Of a stretch of 64,000 bases of DNA, positions 1-10,021 are shown in pieces; the stretch's first letter is position 1; each line of letters starts with the position of its first letter. A program made the position numbers and the translations under genes. The notes beneath the pieces were generated by a model, which had not been told where the DNA came from, searched no databases, and worked only from the letters and a program-made list of their open reading frames with translations. Source of the stretch: an uncultured Methylobacter sp. (lineage in GTDB: Bacteria; Pseudomonadota; Gammaproteobacteria; Methylococcales; Methylomonadaceae); NCBI GenBank assembly GCA_903832775.1, contig CAILCX010000071.1, forward strand, positions 41,056 through 105,055, read 5' to 3'.

Positions 1-1497
1 TTTATCCAAAATATCTGCTTCCCAGCCACCACCTAATGCTTTATATAAAGCGGTCAGCGAAGTCGCAGTGGCGGTTTCACTTTGAGTCAAACGCTGTTGA
101 TCTTGTAATAAGCGCAATTCGGCATCCAGTACTGTCAGAAAATCACTGACACCTTCCTGAAAGCGCAGATGAGCTAATTCAACGGCCTTTATACTGGCTT
201 GAGCTGCCGAAGCCAGTAGTTCTTGTCGACTTTTTTCACGATTGTAATTCACCAACGCATTTTCTGTTTCTTCCAAAGCGTTCAGCACCGTTTGCTCATA
301 TTGAGCCAGACTGGCTTCGGCGCGAGCGTCGGCGGCTTTTATTCGTGCATAGACCCGGCCCAGATCCAGGGCCGCCCAGCTAATTCTTGGGCCTAAGGAA
401 TATGAATCTGACCGCGCTGCGCCAACGCCTGAAAAAGTAGTGGCCTCAAGCGCAATAGTGCCGACAAAAGTGACTTTTGGAAACAGATCAGCGGTCGCTA
501 CGCCAATACGGGCGGTAGCCGCTGCCAACGAGCGTTCGGCAATGCGAATGTCAGGACGTCGACGCAGAAGTTCTGCGGGCTGACCGATTTGAATGGTCTT
601 GGGAATTGAAGGAAACGGCGCGGGTTGCGACAATTTGCCTGTCAGAGCGCCCGGCAGTTGTCCGGTAAGTACGCTGAGCCGGTGCATGGCTTGAATAATA
701 GCGCTTTCCAAAGGTGGAACTAGAGCGAGAGTGGTATCGAGTTGAGCGGTCGCCCTGGCTGTATCGAGTTCCGTCCCACGGCCGCCCTCAAGTCTGAGGC
801 GAGTGATTTCCAATGTTTGGTTTTGGTTTCTGGCGTTCTTTTTTGCCACTGCCAACTGGTTTTGTGCGCCCCGTAATTCGAAATAATTTCTGGCCACTTC
901 CGCGACCAAGCTTACACTAAGATCACGAAGACTGGCTTCCTGGGCATCCACTTCATCACTGCTTGCTTCTACGTTACGGCGCACCCGACCAAATAAATCG
1001 ACTTCCCAAAAAGCGTCAAAACCGGTGTTGTAAAGTTTAAGTTCACGCGGTGCGTAATTCAGGTTGTTCAAGGCACCGATACTGCGTTTTTGCTCGGTAT
1101 AATTGGCATGCGAAGTGATGGTAGGCGCTAAATTCAGTCCGGCGTCCATGTACAAAGCTCGCGCTTCATGGAGATTGGCGTGGGCAACCTTAAGATCTCG
1201 GTTATGCTGTAACGTTTGTTCGACAAGTTCAGTCAGCTCACGATCTTGAAATAACTTCCACCAGGTAGTTTCTATTCCTTGCCCGGAGAATTCGGCTAGC
1301 CCCGCGTTTGAGTAAGTAGCACCGATCTCATTAGCCGGCGTTTTATAGTCAGGTCCGACTGCACAACTACTAAGTGTTACTATACAAACCAAGGGCAGGC
1401 CCAAGATTTTTACTTTTTTTAAAACTACGGTTTTTAAACTAAGGCGTGGCTTTCCCCAAGCCCCTTGTGAAATTTTTTTGAATAATAAATATTTCAT
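1..1497 (-). CDS. RND efflux outer membrane lipoprotein (NodT/OprM family), 3' end truncated by window
   Basis: Reverse-strand translation from ATG at 1497 (MKYLLFKKISQ...LSSCAVGPDYKTP...) with lipobox and OprM-like repeats, open to window edge; overlaps the RND permease stop by TGA/ATGA. Confidence 0.9.
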   Translation of the reverse strand, partial: MKYLLFKKISQGAWGKPRLSLKTVVLKKVKILGLPLVCIVTLSSCAVGPDYKTPANEIGATYSNAGLAEFSGQGIETTWWKLFQDRELTELVEQTLQHNRDLKVAHANLHEARALYMDAGLNLAPTITSHANYTEQKRSIGALNNLNYAPRELKLYNTGFDAFWEVDLFGRVRRNVEASSDEVDAQEASLRDLSVSLVAEVARNYFELRGAQNQLAVAKKNARNQNQTLEITRLRLEGGRGTELDTARATAQLDTTLALVPPLESAIIQAMHRLSVLTGQLPGALTGKLSQPAPFPSIPKTIQIGQPAELLRRRPDIRIAERSLAAATARIGVATADLFPKVTFVGTIALEATTFSGVGAARSDSYSLGPRISWAALDLGRVYARIKAADARAEASLAQYEQTVLNALEETENALVNYNREKSRQELLASAAQASIKAVELAHLRFQEGVSDFLTVLDAELRLLQDQQRLTQSETATATSLTALYKALGGGWEADILDK

Positions 1498-4400
1498 AAG
1501 TCGTGCCCCGAAGAAATTTTATGGGGTGATTTGGCTCTCGAAGCTTGCCAACGTTGAGCCAGTCCCTGCGCGATGACATAGAACACCGGCGTTAACACCA
1601 AGCCAAACAAGGTCACGCCCAACATACCGCTAAATACCGCAGTGCCCAACAGTTGGCGTGATTCTGCTCCAGCGCCCTGGGCGATGACCAAGGGAAACAC
1701 GCCCATAATAAAAGCAAATGAGGTCATCAATATAGGTCGCAAGCGGATACGTGATGCTTCGATCGCCGCGTCGAAGCGATTAAGACCGGCTTCTTGTCGC
1801 CGTTTTGCAAACTCAACGATCAAAATGGCGTTCTTGCTGGCCAATCCCACCAGTACAATAAAGCCGACCTGGGTAAAGATATTGTTATCCATATCGCGTA
1901 ACCAAACTCCGGCCAAAGAGGACAGAATGCACATGGGTACAATCAAGATCACGGCAAAAGGTAAAGACCAGCTTTCATATTGTGCGGCCAATGCCAGGAA
2001 CACAAATATCACGCTTAACGGAAAAACCAGCAGGGCGACGTTTCCGGCCAGAACTTGTTGCAGACTGAGTTCTGTCCATTCAAAATCGAAGCCAGGTGGC
2101 AGTTCTGCATTGAGAAGTTTATTCATCACCGTAATCGCCTGACTGGAGCTGACACCGGGTAAAGTACTGCCGTTAATTTCCGCAGCCGGATACATGTTGT
2201 AGCGCGTTATCTTGTCAGGTCCAGAGATTTCTTTGACCGATAACAGTGAACCCAACGGCACCATTCCGCCTTGTAGATTTTTGGTTTTTAGCTCGCTTAT
2301 GTCCGACGGTTTCATCCGAAACTCAGAATCAGCTTGCGCGACCACCTGATAGTTCCGTCCAAAGCTACTAAAGTCATTTATGTAAAGTGAACCCAGATAA
2401 ATCTGTAAAGTATCAAAAACATCTTTCAAAGCTACATCCATAGCCTTGGTTCGGGTACGATCAACATCCAGAAAAAGTTGTGGCACGCCGGCACGAAAGG
2501 TCGTGAACAAACCGACCAGACCTGGTTGTTGACTGCCCTTGGCGATGAACTCGTTGGTAGTAATCTGCAAAGCCTCAATACCGGCATTTGACCGATCCTG
2601 AATTTGTAGTTTGAAACCGCCCACCGAACTCATGCCGCGAATTGGCGGTGGGGCAAACACGGCTATATTGGCGCCCTCGACCTGGGCGAGACGCTGCCCC
2701 AGATTTTTAATCACCGCATTGGCATGAAGTTCGGGGTGACTGGCGCGTTCATCAAAGCCATCAAGTCTCGCGAACAAGGTGGCAACATTCGATTGGCTGG
2801 AACCGCTCAAAATGGAAAAACCGGCGTAGGCATTAACATGCTTAACACCCTCTGTTTCCATAATAATTCGGGTCGCTTGTTGCACCACTTCTTGTGTCCG
2901 CGCCAGTGACGCTGCATCTGGTAATTGGGCATACATAATCAGATAGCCCTGATCCTGTTGCGGAATGAAACCGTTAGGCACTTTTTCAAAGGCCAGAAAA
3001 TTGAGCCCATTAAGTCCGGCATAAAGAATCAGCACAACTGCCGTCATGCGTATCAGTTTACCAACCAGTTTTGCATAACCCTCGCTAAACGCATCGAAAA
3101 AGCGATTAAAGCGGAAAAAAAACCAACCAAACAAACGATCAAACAAGCGCGTGAAACTGTCTTTATCGCCATGCGCTCTATCCAGCAACAGTGCGCACAG
3201 GGCAGGGCTCAGGGTCAGCGAGTTGAATGCCGAAATGACCGTGGAAACCGCGATGGTGAGCGCAAACTGTTTATAGAATGCCCCTGAAACACCAGTAATA
3301 AAGGCAGTAGGTACAAACACGGCGACCAACACTAACGCTGTGGCAATGATGGGACCAACCACTTCTTCCATAGCTTTACGTGTGGCATCTCTGGCCGACA
3401 ATCCCAAAGTGATGTGTCGCTCGACATTCTCAACTACCACGATGGCATCATCGACAACAATACCGATAGCCAACACCAGACCAAACAAGGATAAGGTGTT
3501 TAGCGACAGACCCAAGGCTGCCATGACAGCAAAAGTCCCAATTAATGAAACCGGAACCGCCAGCAAAGGAATAATTGTGGCACGCCAGTTTTGCAAAAAT
3601 ATCACCACCACCAGCACCACTAACAGAAGCGCCTCGAACAGGGTTTTAATAACTGCGTCGATGGACTGCTGAACAAACACAACTGTATCGTAAACTAGCA
3701 GATAATCAAGGCCTTGCGGAAAGTGTGGCTTAAGTTTTTCCATGGCGTCAACCACAGCTTTTTTGGTTTCAAGCGCATTGGAACCCGGCAACTGAAAGAT
3801 AGCGAGACCAACAGTTTGTTCACCATCCAGAAACAATCCGGAATTGTAGTCTCTAGCGCCCAGTTCAATTCGGGCTACGTCCTTAAGGCGGGTAACCTGT
3901 CCCTCTTTGCCTTTTTTAATCACAATTTCAGCAAATTGCTCAACTTCGGAAAGTCTGCCCGTCGTGCTGACCGTGTACTGGAAATCCGTATTTTTCTGGG
4001 TTGGTTGTTGCCCCACCACGCCAGCCGCGACCTGCACATTTTGTTCTCGAATGGCATTGATCACATCATTGGCGGTCAAATTGCGGGCGGCGATTTTGTC
4101 CGGATTTAACCACAAGCGCATACTGTAATCACGGGCACCAAAAACAATAATATCACCGACTCCCGGCAATCGGGCCAGCGTGTCTTTAAGTTGCAGAACC
4201 GCGTAATTGCTTAAATAAACGCTATCATAGCGCTTATCGGGTGAGATCAGATTGACGACCAGGCTCAGATCAGGACTGCGTTTTTTTACGCTGATACCTT
4301 GCCGACTGACTTCCTGAGGCAGTCTGGGTTCGGCCAAAGCCACCCGATTTTGTACCAACACCTGTGCCTTATCCAGATTTGTGCCTGGCCTAAAGGTAAT

Positions 4401-4682
4401 TGTGAGGGCCATGTAACCGCTATTGGTCGATTGTGAAGACATGTACAACATGTCCTCGACGCCATTAACTTCCTGTTCGATTGGCGTTGCAACAGTTTCA
4501 GCCACTACCTGCGCATTGGCACCTGGATAAGTGGTACTCACTACCACGGTAGGCGGTGCAATTTCCGGATATTGGGCGATAGGAAGTCCAATCAGTGCAA
4601 GAGCCCCGACAATAACGATAACTATCGATAAAACCGAGGCAAAAATTGGCCGATCAATGAAAAAATGGGTAAAACGGTTCAT
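1494..4682 (-). CDS. RND efflux permease, HAE1 (AcrB/MexB-like)
   Basis: 1062 aa ORF, MNRFTHFFIDRPIFASVLSIVIVIVGALALIGLPIAQYPEIAPPTV typical of HAE1 RND pumps. Confidence 0.95.
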   Translation of the reverse strand: MNRFTHFFIDRPIFASVLSIVIVIVGALALIGLPIAQYPEIAPPTVVVSTTYPGANAQVVAETVATPIEQEVNGVEDMLYMSSQSTNSGYMALTITFRPGTNLDKAQVLVQNRVALAEPRLPQEVSRQGISVKKRSPDLSLVVNLISPDKRYDSVYLSNYAVLQLKDTLARLPGVGDIIVFGARDYSMRLWLNPDKIAARNLTANDVINAIREQNVQVAAGVVGQQPTQKNTDFQYTVSTTGRLSEVEQFAEIVIKKGKEGQVTRLKDVARIELGARDYNSGLFLDGEQTVGLAIFQLPGSNALETKKAVVDAMEKLKPHFPQGLDYLLVYDTVVFVQQSIDAVIKTLFEALLLVVLVVVIFLQNWRATIIPLLAVPVSLIGTFAVMAALGLSLNTLSLFGLVLAIGIVVDDAIVVVENVERHITLGLSARDATRKAMEEVVGPIIATALVLVAVFVPTAFITGVSGAFYKQFALTIAVSTVISAFNSLTLSPALCALLLDRAHGDKDSFTRLFDRLFGWFFFRFNRFFDAFSEGYAKLVGKLIRMTAVVLILYAGLNGLNFLAFEKVPNGFIPQQDQGYLIMYAQLPDAASLARTQEVVQQATRIIMETEGVKHVNAYAGFSILSGSSQSNVATLFARLDGFDERASHPELHANAVIKNLGQRLAQVEGANIAVFAPPPIRGMSSVGGFKLQIQDRSNAGIEALQITTNEFIAKGSQQPGLVGLFTTFRAGVPQLFLDVDRTRTKAMDVALKDVFDTLQIYLGSLYINDFSSFGRNYQVVAQADSEFRMKPSDISELKTKNLQGGMVPLGSLLSVKEISGPDKITRYNMYPAAEINGSTLPGVSSSQAITVMNKLLNAELPPGFDFEWTELSLQQVLAGNVALLVFPLSVIFVFLALAAQYESWSLPFAVILIVPMCILSSLAGVWLRDMDNNIFTQVGFIVLVGLASKNAILIVEFAKRRQEAGLNRFDAAIEASRIRLRPILMTSFAFIMGVFPLVIAQGAGAESRQLLGTAVFSGMLGVTLFGLVLTPVFYVIAQGLAQRWQASRAKSPHKISSGHDL

Positions 4683-5860
4683 GGTCTTAACTCTTTGGCA
4701 CTGTCTACCAGAGTAATGTGTTCAGGAACCACCTGGATTCCTGGTCTGAGCTTATTGATGCCTTCGACGACAATCCATTCTTCAGATTTTAAACCCTGTG
4801 TAATTACCCGAGATTCACCAATATGAGCGCCTAGCTCCACTTTGCGATATTCCACTTGATTATCCTGAATGACCATCCATACAAAACGTTGCGCCTGATC
4901 AGTTCCGATAGCTCGATCCGGAATCAGGATGGCTTGATAAGGCGCGCTAGCTCGAACCCGCATCCTGGCAAAAAAACCGGGACTTAATAATTCATCCGGA
5001 TTGGCAAATACGCCACGCAAACTGAACGTTCCAGTGGTTGAGTCTTCACGCGGAGCAATGTAATCTAGATGGCCCTGATGCGGAAAATCAAGCTCATCTG
5101 CTATTGCCAATTCAGCTGGCGTTTTTTCATCACCCAGATTTCCGTGGCCGCCTTTTTTTGCCTGACGTCGGTATTTCAGTACTGAGCGTTCATCAGCATC
5201 AACGTAAACATAAACAGGATTGATTGAAACGATGGTGGTAAGTAAGGTGGCATCTGTTCCAGTACTGTTCACCACGTTACCAGCGGTGATCAATTCACGA
5301 GCAATTCGCCCGTCAATCGGAGAGCGGACCTTGGTAAACTCGAGATTTAATTTTGCAGCATAAACGTTGGCTTCGCCAGATTGAACTGCTGCCAAGGTTT
5401 CTCTTAATCCTTTGTTTCGGGAATCGTGTTCTTCCTCGGAAATAGCTTTGGCTTTAAACAATCGCTCCGCACGTGATAGATCATTTTTAGCTAATTCGTA
5501 CTTCGATTTGGCACGTTCCAGTTCCGCTTCGGCATAGTTAAGTTGGGCAGTAAAGGGTTTGGGATCAATCAAAAAAAGGAGATCGCCTTTTGTAACTTTG
5601 TCACCTGCCTTAAAGTTCACCTTTTCAAGATAGCCGCTAACCCGTGCTCGAACATCGACTGTATTGACCGCTTCAACTCGACCGGTATATTCGTCCCATT
5701 CGGTAACCGTTTGCGAAAGGGGCTGGGCAATTTTGACATTAGGCGCTTTAGGCGAAGCCGGTTTGGAGCCAGAGTCGGCATGATTTCCACACCCGCTCAA
5801 CGCCATTAGGGTGAAAGCGATCAATAAAGACATTGGTATTTGATGCATTAATGTTCTCAT
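4679..5860 (-). CDS. RND efflux periplasmic adaptor (membrane fusion protein)
   Basis: Lipoprotein signal (LSGCGNH), VRARVSGYLEKVNFKAGDKVTKGDLLFLIDP biotinyl-lipoyl motif; upstream of RND permease. Confidence 0.93.
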   Translation of the reverse strand: MRTLMHQIPMSLLIAFTLMALSGCGNHADSGSKPASPKAPNVKIAQPLSQTVTEWDEYTGRVEAVNTVDVRARVSGYLEKVNFKAGDKVTKGDLLFLIDPKPFTAQLNYAEAELERAKSKYELAKNDLSRAERLFKAKAISEEEHDSRNKGLRETLAAVQSGEANVYAAKLNLEFTKVRSPIDGRIARELITAGNVVNSTGTDATLLTTIVSINPVYVYVDADERSVLKYRRQAKKGGHGNLGDEKTPAELAIADELDFPHQGHLDYIAPREDSTTGTFSLRGVFANPDELLSPGFFARMRVRASAPYQAILIPDRAIGTDQAQRFVWMVIQDNQVEYRKVELGAHIGESRVITQGLKSEEWIVVEGINKLRPGIQVVPEHITLVDSAKELRP

Positions 5861-5908
5861 CCTTTTAATACTCTGTTTTTGGATTGGGTGACTTGCATTT
5901 TGCCTAAG

Positions 5909-6517
5909 TTAGCGACGAAGCATAGCTGGCATGAAGAAAGTGATAACTTTTGATACCAGACGTTTTTTGTCTTCAACGGAAGGTCGTAAGGTTTTGCTTA
6001 ACAGGCAGCGCAAATGCAGATCGCCTTTTAACATGCTGAAAAAAGTATCTGCTGCAAAAGCCGGATCAGTAATAGTAAATTTTCCACTTGCATTTAAGCG
6101 CCGAAAATAATCTTCCATTTGTGTCAAGGTCGCTTGCGGTCCGCTTTGGTAAAACAATTGTCCCAATTCCGGAAAATCGGGACTTTCTGCTATCACCAAC
6201 CGGTAAATGGCAAGCGCATCTTCAGTAAAAATCAAATCCACTGCCGAGTTTGCGATCTGGGTCAGGTTGCTTTCCACATCGTCAGGTTCAATACTGATTT
6301 GGGTCATGGTTTGAAGTAAAGAGTCACAAAGTTCTGAAATAACCGCTGCCAGCAAGGCATTTTTACTGTCAAAATATTTGTAAAGTGTAGCCTTCGATAC
6401 CGGCGCAGCCTGGGCAATTTTCTCCATACTCACATTTCGATAACCGAGTGCAAGAAACATGCGGCTAGCACCATTAAGAATGGCCAGTCGTTTAGAATCG
6501 GCGGGTTCTGGAGTCAT
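5909..6517 (-). CDS. TetR/AcrR family transcriptional regulator
   Basis: N-terminal HTH (ILNGASRMFLALGYRNVSMEKIAQAAPVSKATLYKYFDSKNALLAAV), first gene of the efflux operon. Confidence 0.93.
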   Translation of the reverse strand: MTPEPADSKRLAILNGASRMFLALGYRNVSMEKIAQAAPVSKATLYKYFDSKNALLAAVISELCDSLLQTMTQISIEPDDVESNLTQIANSAVDLIFTEDALAIYRLVIAESPDFPELGQLFYQSGPQATLTQMEDYFRRLNASGKFTITDPAFAADTFFSMLKGDLHLRCLLSKTLRPSVEDKKRLVSKVITFFMPAMLRR

Positions 6518-6581
6518 TTGAATATAATGCTAAGAAGTGATTTCATAACTTGTTGCGGGATGATCAAGGATAAGCAAGACT

Positions 6582-6600
6582 AAACTAAACCGTTTAGTTT
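6582..6600. promoter_or_regulatory. Candidate TetR-type operator: perfect 9+1+9 palindrome AAACTAAAC-C-GTTTAGTTT
   Basis: Read directly; 65 bp upstream of the tetR start codon. Confidence 0.65.
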
Positions 6601-6700
6601 TTCAAGATCAATTTATTTCCAGCTTCCGTAACGTATTAATGATTTTATTACTTGCGGTTTTGCTTTTTACAGGAAATGGTTATTTTAAACGTAAGCTAAA

Positions 6701-6847
6701 TTGATTGGATTTGATGAGGGACAGGCTGAAGCAGTTGATGATGTTCCCCTCGATATGAGAGAAATAGAAGAGCGACTAGTAATAAAAATGGGTATTTTTA
6801 TTTTCGTTGCTATTGGCGTTGTAGCGGTTTTGGTTAAATTGCTATGA
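6701..6847 (+). CDS. Possible small single-TM protein (48 aa, TTG start)
   Basis: Open frame MIGFDEGQAEAVDDVPLDMREIEERLVIKMGIFIFVAIGVVAVLVKLL*; acidic N-terminus then hydrophobic segment; weak start. Confidence 0.35.
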   Translation: MIGFDEGQAEAVDDVPLDMREIEERLVIKMGIFIFVAIGVVAVLVKLL

Positions 6848-6939
6848 GCGATTTTAATAGAGCTAAAAATTTTGGCAAACTACAGGCATAATTCATATTT
6901 ATGTCTGCTTTTTTATAAGGCATGATTTTTAGATACAAA

Positions 6940-6964
6940 AAAAGGGGGCATAATGCCCCCTTTT
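6940..6964 (-). terminator. Rho-independent terminator downstream of pilQ
   Basis: AAAAGGGGGCA-TAA-TGCCCCCTTTT hairpin; reads as GC stem then T-run on minus strand. Confidence 0.85.
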
Positions 6965-6982
6965 CGCTTCAAGTAGACGTAA

Positions 6983-9397
6983 TCAATCGCTGGTTAGATT
7001 ATCCTTCATTATTTTTGGGGTGACAAAAATCAATAATTCTTTCTTGATTTTATTAACCGCGGAATTGGTAAACAAAAACCCGATACCTGGCAAATCCGCG
7101 AAAAACGGAATTTTATTCTTGTTAATAGATTCAGTACCTTCATAAACCCCTCCTAAAACAATCGTTTCTCCATCTTCAACAAGAACCGAAGTTTTAATCT
7201 GCCGTTTATCAATCGCAGGACTGAGTAATTTAAGTGATGTGTTCTCATTGTCTTTTTTAACGAGCAAATTCATGATAACTGATCCATTTGGAGTGATCTG
7301 CGGCGTCACGTTTAATTCAAGGGTTGCATCTACATAAGTAGTTGTATTTACAGCCCCACCACCTGCTGACTGGGGAGTTACCACCGGAATCTGGATACCT
7401 TGCGTCATCACTGCCGTACAACGATCCATAGTCATTACTCTTGGATTAGATACTATTTCGCCTTTACCCTCAATTTGTAATGCCTGAAGTTCAAGATTCA
7501 ACACGTAATCTGCTCCTCTGGCCAGCGTCATTGCTAATGCTCCCGGGGGTGTTGTTGATAAGGCAGATACGCCCAAATCAACCAGCATATCAGTTGGTTT
7601 TCTTGTGTTTATAGTTGGGTCTCCCCCAGTTGATGGAGTCGCAGTTCCGCCCACACCAAATTTTTGATTGCTTCCAAAAGCGGCCTCTTTTGCCGCACCA
7701 AACTTGACACCTAGGTTTTCGGTGAAATTATCATCGGCAATAACCACCCGCGCCTCAATCATTACCTGACGGACAGGTACATCAAGCTTTCGGATCAATT
7801 TTCGGATATCATCCAAACGATTGCCAGTCTCACGGACAATTAAGGTGTTGGTTCTGGCATCAACCACCACCGAACCACGAGGAGATAGTAAGCCAAATTT
7901 TTCTCCACCAGCACCCTGAGTTTGTCCAGTTTGCTGGCCACCCATCGCAGCGCCGCCGGCAGCGGAAGGCGAACCTGCTGAGGAACCACTGGTTGAACCT
8001 GCGCCCGTTGTCGCTGTAACGCCGCAAGTTCCAAAAATACCGCTAGACATACCATTTAACAAATTACTAAAATCCTGCGCCTTGGCGTAATTGATTTTAA
8101 TGTATTCAGTGACCAGTGGGTCGAGCTGCTCAACGACTTTGGCCGTTTCTTCCTGTTTCTTTTTGTAGTCTTTTATTTTATCCAAAGGCGAAATCAAGGT
8201 GACATTGCCGGTTTCATACTTGCCCAATTCCTTGGTCATCATGATAAAGTCCAGCGCTTCGTCCCAAGGCACATCGTCCAGTTTTAAGGTAATAGTACCG
8301 GTAACATCATCGCCGGCGACCACATTTTGGCCGGTAAATTCGGCCAAAATCGCGATTACACTGCGTACTTCGATGCCCTGAAAATTGAGCGATAAGCGGT
8401 CGCCAGTGTATTTGGTACGCGATCTGTCCAGCGCGTCTTTTTCTTCATTGCTTAACGGTCTAAACTCGATAGTCAATAAACCATCGGCCTGAAATACCGA
8501 ATAATCGTAAAGATCGTTTTGTGTTGCAACAGTAATGGTGGTTTCCTGACGGGTCGAAACCGTATCGATAAACTTAACCGGCGTCGCAAACTCGGACACG
8601 TCCAGACGTTTAGCCAGGCTTTCCGGCAAACGGGTATTTAAAAAGCTGACCACCACTTTGCCGCCGACTTTTTTGGAATTAACCATGGTGTTGGGTTTGG
8701 CCAAAGAAACCAGAATGCGGCCTTCACCTTTATCGCCACGCTTAAAATCAAAACCGCTGATGTCTTGTGCGGGCACTAAGGCTGCCAGCTTTGCTGTCGT
8801 TGTGGGAACGGAAGGGGCGACAGGCATGAACGGTTTTACAGCAACCGGTTTCAGATCCGCTGGCATGGCAGTTTTGGCGCGCGTCAAGGTAAGCAGGACT
8901 TTATTGCCCACAATCTTGGTTTCAAATGGCGTTGCTTCAATCAGGTTGACCACTATCCGAAGCCGGTCGGAGGTTTCAACAACAAACACACTGCTGGCAG
9001 CGCCTTGATTGATCGAGTACATTTTTTTAGGCAAAGTGCTTTTTACGCCAGCAAAATCCAAAGCGATACGCGCCGGGTTATCGGTTTTAAATATTTTGGG
9101 CGCGACCGCTGCACCGGTCATTTGCATTTCAATTTGCAATTTATCGCCTGACTGTGAGGCAAAGTCGATACCTGATATTGCCAAATCTTCTGCTAGTACC
9201 GGGGCAGTTTGGAACAGGAATAAGCTTAAGCCCAAGGCACAGTGTTTAAAGAGTGATGATGCGTTTATAGATTGCAGTTTTTCGCATTTTCTCTCGCCAA
9301 TCCGCACCAGCAGGAGCTGCGACCAGGTTAATGTGTGTATTAGCTTTATTCTAAGGCTGTGAGTGTTTACCATAACGGCACCTTGATTATTGTTCAT
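6983..9397 (-). CDS. pilQ: Type IV pilus secretin PilQ
   Basis: AMIN domains, secretin N domains and C-terminal secretin core; last gene of pilMNOPQ. Confidence 0.95.
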   Translation of the reverse strand: MNNNQGAVMVNTHSLRIKLIHTLTWSQLLLVRIGERKCEKLQSINASSLFKHCALGLSLFLFQTAPVLAEDLAISGIDFASQSGDKLQIEMQMTGAAVAPKIFKTDNPARIALDFAGVKSTLPKKMYSINQGAASSVFVVETSDRLRIVVNLIEATPFETKIVGNKVLLTLTRAKTAMPADLKPVAVKPFMPVAPSVPTTTAKLAALVPAQDISGFDFKRGDKGEGRILVSLAKPNTMVNSKKVGGKVVVSFLNTRLPESLAKRLDVSEFATPVKFIDTVSTRQETTITVATQNDLYDYSVFQADGLLTIEFRPLSNEEKDALDRSRTKYTGDRLSLNFQGIEVRSVIAILAEFTGQNVVAGDDVTGTITLKLDDVPWDEALDFIMMTKELGKYETGNVTLISPLDKIKDYKKKQEETAKVVEQLDPLVTEYIKINYAKAQDFSNLLNGMSSGIFGTCGVTATTGAGSTSGSSAGSPSAAGGAAMGGQQTGQTQGAGGEKFGLLSPRGSVVVDARTNTLIVRETGNRLDDIRKLIRKLDVPVRQVMIEARVVIADDNFTENLGVKFGAAKEAAFGSNQKFGVGGTATPSTGGDPTINTRKPTDMLVDLGVSALSTTPPGALAMTLARGADYVLNLELQALQIEGKGEIVSNPRVMTMDRCTAVMTQGIQIPVVTPQSAGGGAVNTTTYVDATLELNVTPQITPNGSVIMNLLVKKDNENTSLKLLSPAIDKRQIKTSVLVEDGETIVLGGVYEGTESINKNKIPFFADLPGIGFLFTNSAVNKIKKELLIFVTPKIMKDNLTSD

Positions 9398-9412
9398 GTT
9401 CTATCCTCGAAA

Positions 9413-10021
9413 TTACTCTGCCAACATTATGGAAGTCGGTTGTTCACGCCACGTCCCCGGCTTATCGGAGACTATTTCCATTAATTCAATTTTGTCGCTG
9501 ACTATCCGTATAATTTTTCCGTAATTTTTACCCATATAATTTCCAACCTTAACGCGATAAACGGTGCCGTCACTCGCTTTTATCAATCCCCACAATCCCG
9601 ACTTCATATTTACCGTTCCTACCATTCTGAGTCCATCCAAAGGAAAACTCTCTAATTCTTCTTTACGCCGGTTAAAATCTGGCTTGATGCCGCTACCGGT
9701 TGAGGTATCTATGCCTTGTGTCTGCTCAGGTTGCTCTAGTGCTTTAAACGGATCGCGGAGATTTTCCGGTTTAAATATAAACGGTTCAACCAATTTCATT
9801 TCAGGCAAGGGCTTAATCGGTTCTTTAGGTTTTCGTTTAACTTCGGCGAGATAGCGGTTCAAGTCGGAAAAATCATCATTACCGCAGCCGGCCAGTAATG
9901 CCATAAGCACAACACAGCCCAGTTGCAGACTTACGCGTGCATTAAAATGCAGCGGAGATTCAAGTCGCATGGAGCGACTAAAATTATTCCTGTATGAGGA
10001 CAAAATTTTAGAGTAGTCCAT
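9413..10021 (-). CDS. pilP: Type IV pilus lipoprotein PilP
   Basis: Lipobox LLAGCGND and PilP C-terminal domain; operon position. Confidence 0.93.
   Translation of the reverse strand: MDYSKILSSYRNNFSRSMRLESPLHFNARVSLQLGCVVLMALLAGCGNDDFSDLNRYLAEVKRKPKEPIKPLPEMKLVEPFIFKPENLRDPFKALEQPEQTQGIDTSTGSGIKPDFNRRKEELESFPLDGLRMVGTVNMKSGLWGLIKASDGTVYRVKVGNYMGKNYGKIIRIVSDKIELMEIVSDKPGTWREQPTSIMLAE

Noticed and set aside
1642-4128. Several plus-strand ORFs opposite the RND permease
   Set aside because: Fully antisense to a strongly conserved CDS, low-complexity translations, no independent support
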